A stretch of 64,000 nt of DNA. Source: Pseudovibrio sp000156235 (GTDB taxonomy: Bacteria; Pseudomonadota; Alphaproteobacteria; Rhizobiales; Stappiaceae). The notes beneath the pieces are model-generated. The model saw only the letters and a list, made by a program, of their open reading frames with translations, did no database searches and had not been told where the DNA came from. A program made the translations under genes and the position numbers. Below are positions 1 to 9,058 of this stretch, piece after piece. The stretch is from the NCBI RefSeq assembly GCF_000156235.1, contig NZ_DS996812.1, forward strand, positions 248,001 through 312,000, read 5' to 3'. Position 1 is the stretch's first letter. Every line of letters begins with the position of its first letter.

Positions 1-366
1 GGTTTATCTCAGGAGGCCGGTTATTATTATCTGATTGGCCTGATGATGATTGCGGACTACCACATTGATACGGAGCGTCTTGCTTCTGTCGAATTGGTTG
101 AGGGCGTTGCAATCGGGACCACGCGTACAGGACGGAAAGTTGCGTTTGTAGCAGGTGACCGAATTGGATGGAGCGTCGATCAGTCCACCACCACGCTCAA
201 CATTGCCAGCCGTGTAAATCAGAGTAGCTCTGGGACTGGCGCAAGTGAGCTTCGCATGTTTGGACTGGTTCATCCGACGCTGAAGACAGAGCTTGGTGCT
301 TTGAACTGGGTTATCCGCGAAAAAGCGCCGGTTGCGACCTTCAAGGAAATCGACGTAACCAGCTGA
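1..366 (+). CDS. Hypothetical protein, 5' end outside the window
   Basis: Frame 1 is open from the first base to a TGA at 364-366, so only the C-terminal 121 residues are visible and the start lies upstream. An internal ATG at 43 exists, but the open frame continues before it without a stop. The visible part has no motif I recognise. It ends in a region mixing polar and short hydrophobic stretches and does not look like a membrane protein. It lies 141 bp upstream of the acetoacetate decarboxylase gene on the same strand. No function is proposed. Confidence 0.55.
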   Translation, partial: GLSQEAGYYYLIGLMMIADYHIDTERLASVELVEGVAIGTTRTGRKVAFVAGDRIGWSVDQSTTTLNIASRVNQSSSGTGASELRMFGLVHPTLKTELGALNWVIREKAPVATFKEIDVTS

Positions 367-507
367 TTGAAAAAGTGTTTGGGGTGAGCTCTGAAAGTGC
401 CACCCCAAAACCCAAGGAGCAACATCCAAAATATCGGTGCTTATGGTGAGAGCGCGCTGGCTGGTGATTTGGCTGCGCATCACACCCTTTCATGATCGAG
501 GTGGTCC

Positions 508-1278
508 ATGAAAATTGCCGATATCCTTGAACAGGCTTCCATGCCGATTGCTTCTCCTGCTTATCCCAAGGGGCCTTACAGGTTTATCGACCGCGAGTTC
601 TTTGTGGTCTCCTACGAGAGTGATCCCGACGCTATTCGAGAAGCCTTGCCAGAACCGCTGGAGCCGGATGGTTCCAACAAGGTGATGTTTGAGGTGATCC
701 GCATGCCAGATTCTGCTGGCTTTGGGGATTATACTGAATCTGGCATCGTGATCCCTGCCAAGTTTGGCGACCATCCAGTCAATTTCACCCAGCAGATGTT
801 TCTTGATGATACGCCGCCGATCTTTGGAGGGCGTGAGATTTGGGGATTTCCTAAGAAGCTGGGGCATCCGGAACTGAGCGTAACAGGGGCAACGCTAACC
901 GGGCACCTGGAGTTTGATGGGGTAACAATCGCAATCGCGACGATGGGCTACAAGTATCAGCACCTTCTTTACGATGTTGAGCATGGCACGCAGTGTCATC
1001 CGGATGCGATCCTGAAGAAACTGCAGAAAACGCAGGTGAATCTGAAGCTTATTCCTGATGTTGATGGCTCATTGGCGATTGCTCAGCTGGTTGCCTATGA
1101 AGTCGCTGATGTGACTGTGAAGGGCGCCTGGTCTGGCCCTGCGAGCTTACAGCTGTTTCACCATGCCAATGCGCCGGTTGCTGACCTGCCTATGCGCAAG
1201 TCGCTGGGTGGAGTTCACTTTATCACCGATCTCACATTGCCGTATGGCCGGGTTATACACGATTACCTGAAGCCGTAG
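508..1278 (+). CDS. adc: Acetoacetate decarboxylase
   Basis: A 256-residue cytoplasmic enzyme expected to convert acetoacetate to acetone and CO2 through a Schiff base on lysine. The motif GREIWGFPKKLG at residues 108-119 holds the adjacent lysines (116/117) that match the catalytic Lys115/Lys116 pair of the clostridial enzyme. The YTESG segment near residue 75 matches the family's conserved acidic position. Length is normal for the family (about 245-260 aa). The next gene, an exported hydrolase, starts 10 bp after the stop with its own GGAGG site, so the two are probably co-transcribed. The family also includes decarboxylases of other beta-keto acids, so the exact substrate is inferred. Confidence 0.9.
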   Translation: MKIADILEQASMPIASPAYPKGPYRFIDREFFVVSYESDPDAIREALPEPLEPDGSNKVMFEVIRMPDSAGFGDYTESGIVIPAKFGDHPVNFTQQMFLDDTPPIFGGREIWGFPKKLGHPELSVTGATLTGHLEFDGVTIAIATMGYKYQHLLYDVEHGTQCHPDAILKKLQKTQVNLKLIPDVDGSLAIAQLVAYEVADVTVKGAWSGPASLQLFHHANAPVADLPMRKSLGGVHFITDLTLPYGRVIHDYLKP

Positions 1279-1288
1279 GAGGCTGGCG

Positions 1289-2194
1289 ATGCTTGGGCTT
1301 CTGCAAAGCTGCTTCAGGATTATTGTCGGTCTGATGATGGTGGGTTTGTCGTTCTCTCAGGCTGCTGGCTTTGAGCTGAAACCCTATAAGGATGAACTCT
1401 TTGCTTATCCGCTTGTGTTGGAGCAGGGGCAGGGCGATGCGTTTTTGAGGCTCGATTACCAGATACAACGGGACTTGCGGGAGCGGGATGAAATTCCTGA
1501 GCGGCGCGTTGACGGACGGTATGTTTCCAGCAGACCGTCCTGGTATGTACGGGAACGTTCGGCAGTCTTAGCAGGCAGCAAGCGAAAGCACATTCGTGTT
1601 GGCTCTCCTGATGCCAAGACGAAACTGTTGGTGCTTTATCTGCATGGAAAGGGTGGTAACCGGAAACAGGGGAATGCGGACTGGACGTTTGGTGGGAACT
1701 TCAATCGCCTCAAGAACCTGATGGTGCGAAACGGCGGGGTTTATTTATCGCCTGACGTGAAGCTTGAAAGTCCGAGAGGCACGCAGGAAATTCGGGAGCT
1801 GATTGCGCAGTATCGAGAACTCGCCCCAAATGCTGCTGTGATTGTTGCCTGTGGCTCCATGGGGTCTCAGGTTTGTTATGGCTTGGCTAGTGACGCTGGT
1901 GTGGCAGGCCTTCTGTCTGGTTTGTTTTTCCTTGGAGGCGCTACAGATCGACGGCTTCTTTCAAGCGAAGCTTACAAGTCTGGTGTGCCTATCGTGTTTG
2001 GTCATGGGAGCGCAGATCGGGTGTATAGCTGGGAAAAGCAATATGCTTTGTTTCAGGCGCTTACATCCAAGACAAAGGGGTATCCGGTGCGGTTTCGTTT
2101 GTTCGAGACGGGCTCTCACGGCACGCCGATCCGCATGATTAATTGGCGGGATGAGATCAACTGGATGCTGGGGCACAGTCTGGGTTCAAGGTAA
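1289..2194 (+). CDS. Exported alpha/beta-hydrolase-like protein
   Basis: A 301-residue protein with an N-terminal hydrophobic signal-like segment (about residues 8-26) ending near AAG, so it is probably exported. The body shows alpha/beta-hydrolase landmarks: an HGKGG oxyanion-type loop near residue 119, a nucleophile-elbow-like CGSMGS near 188, an Asp in HGSADR near 240 and a His in GSHG near 272. Together these give a plausible Ser-Asp-His triad. A GGAGG site lies just before the ATG, 10 bp after the decarboxylase stop. The substrate is unknown. The pairing suggests a link to short keto-acid or ester metabolism, but this is only inferred from position. Confidence 0.7.
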   Translation: MLGLLQSCFRIIVGLMMVGLSFSQAAGFELKPYKDELFAYPLVLEQGQGDAFLRLDYQIQRDLRERDEIPERRVDGRYVSSRPSWYVRERSAVLAGSKRKHIRVGSPDAKTKLLVLYLHGKGGNRKQGNADWTFGGNFNRLKNLMVRNGGVYLSPDVKLESPRGTQEIRELIAQYRELAPNAAVIVACGSMGSQVCYGLASDAGVAGLLSGLFFLGGATDRRLLSSEAYKSGVPIVFGHGSADRVYSWEKQYALFQALTSKTKGYPVRFRLFETGSHGTPIRMINWRDEINWMLGHSLGSR

Positions 2195-2198
2195 TAAA

Positions 2199-2220
2199 AA
2201 AGGCCGGAAGCCCAGCCTTT
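2199..2220. terminator. Probable bidirectional terminator
   Basis: AAAGGC (2199-2204) pairs with GCCTTT (2215-2220), with A-rich and T-rich flanks. It sits between the convergent hydrolase and TPR lipoprotein genes. The stem is short, so confidence is moderate. Confidence 0.5.
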
Positions 2221-2242
2221 GAAAACTCTATGTATGCAGCGC

Positions 2243-3103
2243 TTAGGCTTGCGGTACGCCAGAGGATACTGCCAGACGCTTGGCGCCTTCTTTCGCGATC
2301 TGGTTTGTCGAGGAAAGCTGCAATGCTCTGGTATAGGACTGACGTGCCTCAGTGATCTGGCCCAAAGCTTCTTCAGCGCGACCGCGGTTTGCCCATGCTG
2401 AAGCGGATTTTCCGTTCAGCGCGATTGCAGCGTTGAAGTCTTTCAAAGCGGATTTTGCATCACCGAGTGAAAGATAGGTTACACCGCGTGCGATCAGTGG
2501 TGAGTAAGCGCGTGAGTTCAGGCCGACTGCAGACGAGAAGTCATTCAGCGCGGCTTCTTGCAGGCCCTGCGCCTGATAGATGAGGCCGCGGTTGTGGTAG
2601 GCCTGTGCGTCACCAGCGTTCAGACGGATAACTTCGTTGTAGTCACGTAGGGCTGCCGTGTTCTGGCCGATGGAGCGGTACGTGTTGCCGCGTCCGTTGA
2701 GGGCCTTCACATAGTCTGGCTTGATGGACAGAGCTGCGCTGTAATCCTGAATAGCTTGGGAGGTGTTGCCTTTACGGCGTTCCACCAGTGCGCGGTTCGC
2801 ATAAGCTTGATAGGAGTTAGGTCGCAGCTGCAGGGACTTGTTGAAGTCCTCAGTTGCCTGATCAAGGCGTCCTGCTTTTGCATAAGCGATGCCGCGCTTG
2901 TTGTAAGCGTCTGCATCGGTTGGGTTTGCGTCAACAACAGCGCTCAGACTATCAATGTTGGAGGAAGAGCCAACAGCTTTGTCGATAGGTACATTCTGAT
3001 AAACAAGGCCGGAAGAGTTGGATTGGCACGCTGCAACGCCAAGCGCGAGCAGACACGCGCAGATGCCTTTAGCCAGTTTATTGTTCACGAGAATGTGCCC
3101 CAT
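2243..3103 (-). CDS. TPR-repeat lipoprotein
   Basis: A 286-residue protein with a lipoprotein signal: a hydrophobic stretch ending in LGVAAC, with the lipidated Cys at residue 26. From about residue 50 to 270 it is built of tandem 34-residue tetratricopeptide units, recognisable from repeated A-Y-x-N-R-G/A signatures. TPR lipoproteins of this kind (NlpI-like in layout) usually scaffold envelope protein complexes. The ATG at 3103 has an AAGGA about 10 bases upstream; a GTG five codons later is an alternative start. Transcription converges on the upstream hydrolase gene. No catalytic domain is present, so a scaffold role is inferred. Confidence 0.8.
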   Translation of the reverse strand: MGHILVNNKLAKGICACLLALGVAACQSNSSGLVYQNVPIDKAVGSSSNIDSLSAVVDANPTDADAYNKRGIAYAKAGRLDQATEDFNKSLQLRPNSYQAYANRALVERRKGNTSQAIQDYSAALSIKPDYVKALNGRGNTYRSIGQNTAALRDYNEVIRLNAGDAQAYHNRGLIYQAQGLQEAALNDFSSAVGLNSRAYSPLIARGVTYLSLGDAKSALKDFNAAIALNGKSASAWANRGRAEEALGQITEARQSYTRALQLSSTNQIAKEGAKRLAVSSGVPQA

Positions 3104-3184
3104 TCTTAAAGAGTCCTTGCAATGACACGGTAGCCTACACTTTAGTGTGGCAAAAAAAGGTCGAATGAACCAGCAGAAACAACA

Positions 3185-3216
3185 AACGGACCAACCGGCT
3201 TACCGGTTAGTCCGTT
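3185..3216 (-). terminator. Terminator of rpsU
   Basis: AACGGAC-C-AACCGG pairs with CCGGTT-A-GTCCGTT around a 4-base loop (13 pairs and one mismatch). On the minus strand it is followed by a T-rich tail. It lies downstream of rpsU and upstream of the lipoprotein gene. Confidence 0.65.
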
Positions 3217-3298
3217 CTGAATTCAAGTTCCAAGACGGTCACAGGCTGTGTCAAACATTGTTGAACCTTAGCTGTGCGATGCCCCGGATATCGCCGAA

Positions 3299-3523
3299 TT
3301 AACGACGGCCTTTGCCGAGCAGCAGGCCTTCACGCTGTGCGCGCTTACGTGCCAGCTTACGGGTGCGGCGGATAGCTTCAGCCTTTTCGCGAGCCTTCTT
3401 TTCAGATGGCTTTTCGTAGTGGCCACGAAGCTTCATTTCACGGAAGATGCCTTCACGCTGCATCTTTTTCTTAAGCGCTTTCAGCGCCTGATCGACGTTA
3501 TTATCGCGAACGAGAACCTGCAC
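3299..3523 (-). CDS. rpsU: 30S ribosomal protein S21
   Basis: A 74-residue, very basic protein starting VQVLVRDNNVDQALKALKKK, the standard S21 N-terminus, and ending in a lysine/arginine-rich tail. S21 binds the small subunit near the 3' end of 16S rRNA and helps base pairing during initiation. I place the start at the GTG at 3521-3523, because AAGGAT lies 6-7 bases upstream and family members begin at this residue. The open frame runs further upstream to 3619, but that extra 32-residue stretch is hydrophobic and unlike S21. Gene and strand are certain; only the start codon is a choice. Confidence 0.93.
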   Translation of the reverse strand: MQVLVRDNNVDQALKALKKKMQREGIFREMKLRGHYEKPSEKKAREKAEAIRRTRKLARKRAQREGLLLGKGRR

Positions 3524-4195
3524 GCGTTTATCCTTACCTTCGAGCATTCCGGATAAGATATCCAGAACGACATAAATGAAATGATTGATAGCGATGCTTA
3601 GCGCATATGCACGGGTCACAAGGACTTCGTCGCCGCTGATGCGTCGCTTCTTGACGGGGTAACTAGCAGACTGAGTGTGGGCTGTCTACCTCCTTACTTG
3701 AGAATCTATGTTAATTTATAGATGGGATAAGGGGGAATACCTCTTCCAGAGCAAGGCAATCGCAGCAGCAGTCGCACGTTTTCTTCAAGTTGGCGTATCG
3801 GTGGGTTCTTGCTTAAAGTAAAAGATAAGTAAAAATAGCTTTCAAAATCCATTATAACTTCATGGCTAAACTCTGATGCGCATAATGCAATCTTTGGTTG
3901 TGTATGGTTGAATCTCTCTTTTGGTGTCGAAAAAAGTCACAGGAGCTTTTCTGAACGGTGGAAATCGAGGTGGAGTTTTGAGTGGAATTTGCTTCAAACG
4001 CCGTTCGTCGTATTTGGAAATAGAGGATGAGTCGAGCGGGACATTTTGCTTCTGGCATGCTCACTTTAGATTCTCAGAAGGGTCACTGAGAAAACTCGTT
4101 ACTCTAGTTATAGGGAAGGGGTTTATACGTGCAGGTGGATCATGCATAATCTAAAGACCTCATTTGGGTAATCGATCAGAAGAAAGAATAAAGTA
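3524..4195. other. Intergenic region with no recognised gene
   Basis: About 670 bases upstream of rpsU (minus strand) and the amidotransferase gene (plus strand). It must hold the divergent promoters of both. Short open frames here (for example 3921-4154) lack a good ribosome site or recognisable composition. No tRNA, repeat or strong hairpin was seen. Confidence 0.4.
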
Positions 4196-4990
4196 ATGTG
4201 CCGCTGGCTTGCGTACCGTGGAGCTCCCATTTTTATGGAAGAGCTGATTTCAATGCCCAACCACTCTCTGATTGCGCAGAGCCTGCATTGTGCGGAAGCC
4301 AAGGTGAACACCAATGGTGATGGTTTCGGAATTGGCTGGTATGGTCATAAACCTGAGCCGGGCCTTTATCGTGACACACAGCCAGCGTGGGGTGATGAGA
4401 ATCTGCTGAGCATCACCAAGCAGCTGAAGTCCTCATTGTTCTTTGCGCATGTGCGCGCGTCTACTGGTACAGCAACCTCCCGATCCAACTGTCATCCGTT
4501 TGCCGTTGGCAAGTGGATGTTCATGCATAACGGACAGATCGGGGGGTATGACGACATCCGCCGGCAGATCGAAGGCATGATCAACGATGACTTTTATCGT
4601 TTTCGTCAAGGCACAACGGACAGTGAGGCTCTGTTTCTTGCGATGATGAGCCATGGTCTGGATGTTGATCCTGTGGGGGCTGTGCAACAGGTCCTGACGA
4701 AAACGCTTGAGATTATGCGTTGCAATGATGTCATTGCTCCATTGCGTGTAGCGATGGCCTTGACTGATGGCGAGCGTCTTTATGCGGTGCGTTGCTCCAG
4801 TGATAAGATCGTGCCAAGTCTCTATTATCGTTTGCATAACAGTAACTTGAGTGTCGTGTCTGAGCCTTTGGAAAAGGGCGGGCAAGGTTGGTACGAAGTG
4901 CCTTGCGGTCACATCATGATCTATGGCGGTGATAATGCGCCTTGCTTTATTCCTCTGGACATTCCCGAAGAGTTTTGCAAAGTAGCGTAA
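4196..4990 (+). CDS. Class II glutamine amidotransferase (YafJ/EgtC-like)
   Basis: A 264-residue cytoplasmic protein beginning MCRWLAYRG, so Cys2 becomes the N-terminal nucleophile after removal of Met, as in Ntn-type glutaminases. Further glutaminase landmarks are NGDGFGIGWYG near residue 40, HVRASTGT near 85 and the HNGQIGG block near 105. No synthetase or sugar-isomerase domain follows, so it is a stand-alone amidotransferase of the YafJ/EgtC type. EgtC proteins act in ergothioneine synthesis, but no egt genes are visible nearby, so the substrate stays open. It is a single gene, 182 bp before the MATE exporter. Confidence 0.8.
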   Translation: MCRWLAYRGAPIFMEELISMPNHSLIAQSLHCAEAKVNTNGDGFGIGWYGHKPEPGLYRDTQPAWGDENLLSITKQLKSSLFFAHVRASTGTATSRSNCHPFAVGKWMFMHNGQIGGYDDIRRQIEGMINDDFYRFRQGTTDSEALFLAMMSHGLDVDPVGAVQQVLTKTLEIMRCNDVIAPLRVAMALTDGERLYAVRCSSDKIVPSLYYRLHNSNLSVVSEPLEKGGQGWYEVPCGHIMIYGGDNAPCFIPLDIPEEFCKVA

Positions 4991-5171
4991 TCGACTTTTT
5001 CACTAGCGGAATTGCTTAGGCAGGGAAGCGCTGGGAAATTGTCGGTCTGTTTCTATTATAGGAAGTTTCCTCCCAGCGAGGTGATGCGGTCAATTGCGGG
5101 TCGTGATCTCGTTTATGTTCTTGAGAGGCTCAAGTTCTGGAGGGGCTCCATGCCCTTTTCTTCAGGAGCTT

Positions 5172-6575
5172 ATGATGACGCGGGTTGAAAGCACCAGCGT
5201 TGCCAAACCCACAGCCATGTCTGCATGGTGGGGGGAGTCCAATGCAACGCTTATTTTGGGATTGCCGTTGATCGGTGCGCAGCTGGCGCAGATGGCAATC
5301 AACGCCACCGATGCATTGATGATCGGTTGGCTTGGCGCAACAGAACTGGCCGCATCCGTGTTGGCCTTGCAGCTCTTCTTTCTGATCTGGCTGGCTGGAC
5401 TTGGATTTGTTCAGGCCGTTATGCCATTGGCATCCAGAGCAGAAGGGAAAGGCGATATACGCAATGTGCGTCGTGCTTCGCGCATGGGGCTTTGGATCTC
5501 GCTGATCTACACGACCTTTGCGATGGTCGTGCTATGGAACGGCGAAAGTGTTCTGCTGGCGCTGGGACAGGATCCTGAGGTTTCTGCCATTGCTGCGGAT
5601 TATCTGCGCATTGTGCAGTGGTCTATGTATCCGTCTCTTTTCGTGGCGGCTCTGCGTAGCTTCCTGACCAGTATTGAGCGCTCGCAGATCGTGTTGTGGG
5701 CGACTGTGGTGAGTGCAATCGTCAACGCTCTGCTCGATTACGTGCTGATCTTTGGTTACTTCGGGTTCCCTAAACTGGGGATTCTGGGGGCAGGTATTGC
5801 TTCTGTTGTGACCGCTTTGGCGTCCTGCGTGATCCTAGTGGCCTATGTGTTCTGGGAAGAGAAGTCCCGCAAGTACGAAGTGTTTGTGCGTTTCTGGCGT
5901 GCTGACTGGCCTGCGTTCTTTGAGATCCTTCGCCTTGGCTGGCCGATTTCCCTGATGCTGGTGGCTGAAGTTGGCTTGTTTGCTGCAGCAGCGCTGATGA
6001 TGGGGTGGATTGGTACCCTGGAGCTGGCAGCGCACGGTATTGCGGTACAGCTTTCTGGTATCGCCTTCATGATCCCGCTTGGCTTTGCCAATGCTGCCGT
6101 TGTGCGTGTCGGTATCGCGTCTGGCCGTGGTGATGCAGATGGCATCACCCGTGCTGGCTGGGTGGCTTTGATCTGGTCTATTGTGATCGGCCTGCTCGGT
6201 GCGGTTCTGTTTGTCGCGATCCCGGATACGCTGATTTCGTTCTATCTGGACAGCAGCAATCCTGATGCAGCTGATGTGATCCGCCTTGGTGTGCCACTGG
6301 TGTTTATCGCTGCCGTTTATATGGTGGTTGATGGCATACAGGTGGTGGCTGGTGGTGTGCTGCGCGGCCTTTCCGACACGCGCATACCGATGGTGATTGC
6401 GGTGATTGGCTACTGGATTATCGGTGTGCCGCTCTCTTACGTCATGGCCTTTACGTTCAACTGGGGGCCGGAAGGGATCTGGGTTGGATTGGCGAGTGGT
6501 CTCTTTATCACCGGCATCCTGTTGTTGATCCGGTTCCAAAAGCGAGATCAGCTTGGTCTGGTGAGGCTGGGATAA
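5172..6575 (+). CDS. MATE family efflux transporter
   Basis: A 467-residue inner-membrane protein with about twelve hydrophobic segments in two pseudo-repeated halves, the layout of NorM/DinF-type cation-coupled drug exporters. Characteristic blocks include PLIGAQLAQMAINATDALMIG near the start and the matching second-half segment GWPISLMLVAEVGLFAAAALM. The frame is open from 5094, but AGGAG at 5164-5168 directly precedes tandem ATGs at 5172 and 5175, so the shorter start is preferred. Substrates cannot be told from sequence. It is monocistronic, ending at a strong terminator shared with the converging purK. Confidence 0.88.
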   Translation: MMTRVESTSVAKPTAMSAWWGESNATLILGLPLIGAQLAQMAINATDALMIGWLGATELAASVLALQLFFLIWLAGLGFVQAVMPLASRAEGKGDIRNVRRASRMGLWISLIYTTFAMVVLWNGESVLLALGQDPEVSAIAADYLRIVQWSMYPSLFVAALRSFLTSIERSQIVLWATVVSAIVNALLDYVLIFGYFGFPKLGILGAGIASVVTALASCVILVAYVFWEEKSRKYEVFVRFWRADWPAFFEILRLGWPISLMLVAEVGLFAAAALMMGWIGTLELAAHGIAVQLSGIAFMIPLGFANAAVVRVGIASGRGDADGITRAGWVALIWSIVIGLLGAVLFVAIPDTLISFYLDSSNPDAADVIRLGVPLVFIAAVYMVVDGIQVVAGGVLRGLSDTRIPMVIAVIGYWIIGVPLSYVMAFTFNWGPEGIWVGLASGLFITGILLLIRFQKRDQLGLVRLG

Positions 6576-6590
6576 GCTTTAAGATAAAAG

Positions 6591-6628
6591 AAAAGCCCCG
6601 AAGATGGATTGGTCTTCGGGGCTTTTTT
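6591..6628. terminator. Strong bidirectional terminator
   Basis: A perfect 14-bp stem, AAAAGCCCCGAAGA with TCTTCGGGGCTTTT, around an 8-base loop, flanked by A and T runs. It lies between the convergent MATE and purK genes. Confidence 0.92.
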
Positions 6629-6646
6629 GTTGGATGTCGTTGCTGA

Positions 6647-7735
6647 CTATGACTTCGGAGAGAGGCGGTTGATGTGACCCATCTTGCGGCCTTCGCGTGT
6701 CTCTGCTTTGCCGTAAAGTGTCAGACGTGCATTGGGTTCCAGCAATGCGGCTTCCCACGTGTTCACGTCATCGCCGATCAGGTTTTCCATAATGACGTTG
6801 TGTGCACGGGTTGGAGTGCCTAGTGGCCAGCCTGCGACAGCGCGTACGTGTTGTTCAAATTGAGAAACTGGACAAGCGTCTTCGGTCCAGTGGCCGGAGT
6901 TGTGAACGCGAGGTGCGATCTCGTTGACCTTGAGTTCTGTCTTGTCACCGTCCTTCACCACGAAAAGCTCCACGCCCATCACGCCGACGTAATTCAGAGC
7001 AACTGCAATGCGGGTTGCCATGTCGATGGCTTCCTGCGCTGTTGCTTTGGGAATGTCTGCCGGGACACTGGAAGTCTTCAGGATGTGGTTCTTGTGGTAG
7101 TTGTCTGCCGGGTCGTAGCATTTCACGGTGCCGTCGACTCCGCGAGCGACGATGATGGAGACTTCCTTTTCGAACGGAACGATGCCTTCCAGAATAGCTG
7201 GTTGGTTGCCGAGCTTATCCATTGCGCCTTCGATGTCCTGAGGCGTACGGATCATGATCTGGCCTTTGCCATCATATCCAAACCGACGTGTTTTCAGGAC
7301 GCCTTGGCCGCCCAGTTCCATGAGGGCTGCTTCCAGCTCTGCCTGATTGTCGACCTTGATGAAAGGGGCGACCTGTGTAGCAGCTTCTTCTGAGAGGAAG
7401 GTCTTCTCTTCGAGACGGTCCTGCGAAACTTTCAGTGCGAGTGGGCCTGGGCGGACCGGCACGAACTGTTCCAGAATGCGGGCAGTTTCGCCTGGTACGT
7501 TCTCGAACTCATATGTGACGACAGAAACGCTCTTTGCGAACTGTGTAAGTTCCTGTTCGTCTTCGTAGGCTGCAACGGTCTTTTCTGCGGAGACCTCAAA
7601 GGCCGGGCTGTTTTCATCCGGGCAATAGATATGGCACTTCAGGCCCATCCTGCTGGCAGCTTGAGCGATCATGCGACCAAGCTGACCTCCACCCAGAATA
7701 CCAATCGTGTCACCAGGACATAGTGTGGAACCCAT
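6647..7735 (-). CDS. purK: 5-(carboxyamino)imidazole ribonucleotide synthase
   Basis: A 362-residue ATP-grasp enzyme of purine synthesis that carboxylates AIR to N5-CAIR using ATP and bicarbonate. It opens with the glycine-rich GILGGGQLGRMIAQAA. The central ATP-grasp region includes KTRRFGYDGKGQ, and the family signature NEIAPRVHNSGHWT lies near residue 270. It lies 84 bp downstream of purE on the same strand, separated by a hairpin, forming a purEK operon. The product feeds directly into PurE. Length and motifs are typical. Confidence 0.95.
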   Translation of the reverse strand: MGSTLCPGDTIGILGGGQLGRMIAQAASRMGLKCHIYCPDENSPAFEVSAEKTVAAYEDEQELTQFAKSVSVVTYEFENVPGETARILEQFVPVRPGPLALKVSQDRLEEKTFLSEEAATQVAPFIKVDNQAELEAALMELGGQGVLKTRRFGYDGKGQIMIRTPQDIEGAMDKLGNQPAILEGIVPFEKEVSIIVARGVDGTVKCYDPADNYHKNHILKTSSVPADIPKATAQEAIDMATRIAVALNYVGVMGVELFVVKDGDKTELKVNEIAPRVHNSGHWTEDACPVSQFEQHVRAVAGWPLGTPTRAHNVIMENLIGDDVNTWEAALLEPNARLTLYGKAETREGRKMGHINRLSPKS

Positions 7736-7787
7736 TTCGAAAACTTTCCAGAGTTAGGGGCCAGATGTTAGGGCAGTTAAAACAAAT

Positions 7788-7811
7788 GAGGCGCCTGCAA
7801 ATGGGCGCCTC
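7788..7811 (-). terminator. Intercistronic hairpin between purE and purK
   Basis: GAGGCGCC pairs perfectly with GGCGCCTC around an 8-base loop. Read on the minus strand it is followed by ATTTGTTTT, so it may act as a partial terminator or mRNA-stability element inside the operon. Confidence 0.55.
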
Positions 7812-7819
7812 TGAAACTC

Positions 7820-8323
7820 TTACTCTTCCGGATTGACTGGCTTTTCAGCGACAGCCTGGCTTTGCTTTTCGCGCCAGTCATCCAGATTGGCGGCGATCTC
7901 CGGATTGTTGAGCGCCAAAACGGCTGCTGCCATGAGTGCTGCGTTGACTGCACCGGCGCGGCCAATGGCCAATGTGCCAACCGGAATGCCTGCTGGCATC
8001 TGTACGATAGAGAGCAAGCTGTCCTGACCTTTCAGGGCGCGCGACTCAATCGGAACACCGAAGACTGGCAATGGAGTCATGGATGCCGCCATTCCTGGCA
8101 GGTGAGCTGCTCCACCGGCGCCAGCGATGACAACCTTGAAGCCATTCTCTTTTGCGGTTTTGGAGAATTCTACCAGACGGTCCGGAGTGCGGTGCGCGGA
8201 GACGATGCGAGCATCATAGGAAACTCCCAGTGCTTCTAGCGTGTCTGCGGCGTTTTTCATGGTTGGCCAATCGGATTGGCTTCCCATGATGATGGCGACT
8301 TCTGGCTGATCTGTGCGGTTCAT
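7820..8323 (-). CDS. purE: 5-(carboxyamino)imidazole ribonucleotide mutase
   Basis: A 167-residue class I PurE that moves the carboxyl group of N5-CAIR to carbon 4, giving CAIR. It has the substrate loop GSQSDWPTM at about residues 14-22, the SAHRTPDR block near 43 and the glycine-rich GAGGAAHLPGM near 70. These are the core active-site elements. The partner purK follows on the same strand. Presence of purK supports the two-step bacterial route rather than the direct carboxylase route. Confidence 0.96.
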   Translation of the reverse strand: MNRTDQPEVAIIMGSQSDWPTMKNAADTLEALGVSYDARIVSAHRTPDRLVEFSKTAKENGFKVVIAGAGGAAHLPGMAASMTPLPVFGVPIESRALKGQDSLLSIVQMPAGIPVGTLAIGRAGAVNAALMAAAVLALNNPEIAANLDDWREKQSQAVAEKPVNPEE

Positions 8324-8446
8324 AAAACGGGCACCCTCTGAGCGGCTGGGAAGAAAGCGCGGATTATAGAAATACCACGGCGTGTTTCAACCCAATTACT
8401 ACAAGAAATGCCAATAATATACGAAGGTTAGAGCTCTGCCTCTAAT

Positions 8447-8659
8447 TTAGGCAATAATGTCAGGTAAGAGCTGGGTTTCCAGTACCTGAATCTTATCTCT
8501 TAGCATGAGTTTTTTCTTTTTCAGGCGTTGCAGCTGAAGGACATCTGACCGTCCTGTTTCGATGAGTGCTTCAATGGAGTGATCCAGATCCCGATGTTCC
8601 TGCCTCAGCTCCGCCAGTTCGGAGCGAATGCTATCCTGATCAAGGTTGTCTTCCGTCAT
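8447..8659 (-). CDS. DUF465 (YdcH) family protein
   Basis: A 70-residue helical protein with the DUF465 pattern: an N-terminal heptad segment rich in E/L (RSELAELRQEHRDLDHSIEAL) followed by LKKKKLMLRDKI. These small proteins are widespread in proteobacteria and have no agreed function. I use the ATG at 8659 because GAGGA lies 8 bases upstream; the open frame reaches 8698. It is upstream of purE on the same strand, 123 bp away, so it may share a transcript. A second DUF465 gene lies on the other strand at 9059. Confidence 0.75.
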   Translation of the reverse strand: MTEDNLDQDSIRSELAELRQEHRDLDHSIEALIETGRSDVLQLQRLKKKKLMLRDKIQVLETQLLPDIIA

Positions 8660-9058
8660 CGTTTTGTCCTCACATGACACGTATCGGTCTGTGTGCAACT
8701 CTACCCATCAGTGAATAAAATCTGGTGGGGCGCGTTGTCGCAACTCACCGCTCTGTAACAGTATACCGAATGTGTCGGCGCGATGAACATGAGTCTGACG
8801 ATTTTTACAGGAAGTCGTGTCGCATGACGAATTTACGTAGCGTATGTATAGGGTTGAATACTTAGTGAGCTTCCCTTTTTGCTGGTGGTGGCAATCACTG
8901 AAATTTACTGGGTCATTTATAAGTTCCCTAAGTTTTTCATGAATTAACGATCTCGCGTTGTAGAGGCCGAAAAAAAACAGCTAATCATCGTTCGACAACT
9001 CATGAAAATGGTGCCATCATCCTCCTGTAACAGAGACAATGTAGGAGGATTAAAACCT
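8660..9058. other. Divergent intergenic region
   Basis: About 400 bases between two divergent DUF465 genes. It should carry both promoters. No RNA gene, repeat or convincing open frame was seen. Confidence 0.35.

Noticed and set aside
3921..4154. 77-residue plus-strand frame in the rpsU upstream region
   Set aside because: No ribosome site, unusual composition and no recognisable motif; more likely non-coding.
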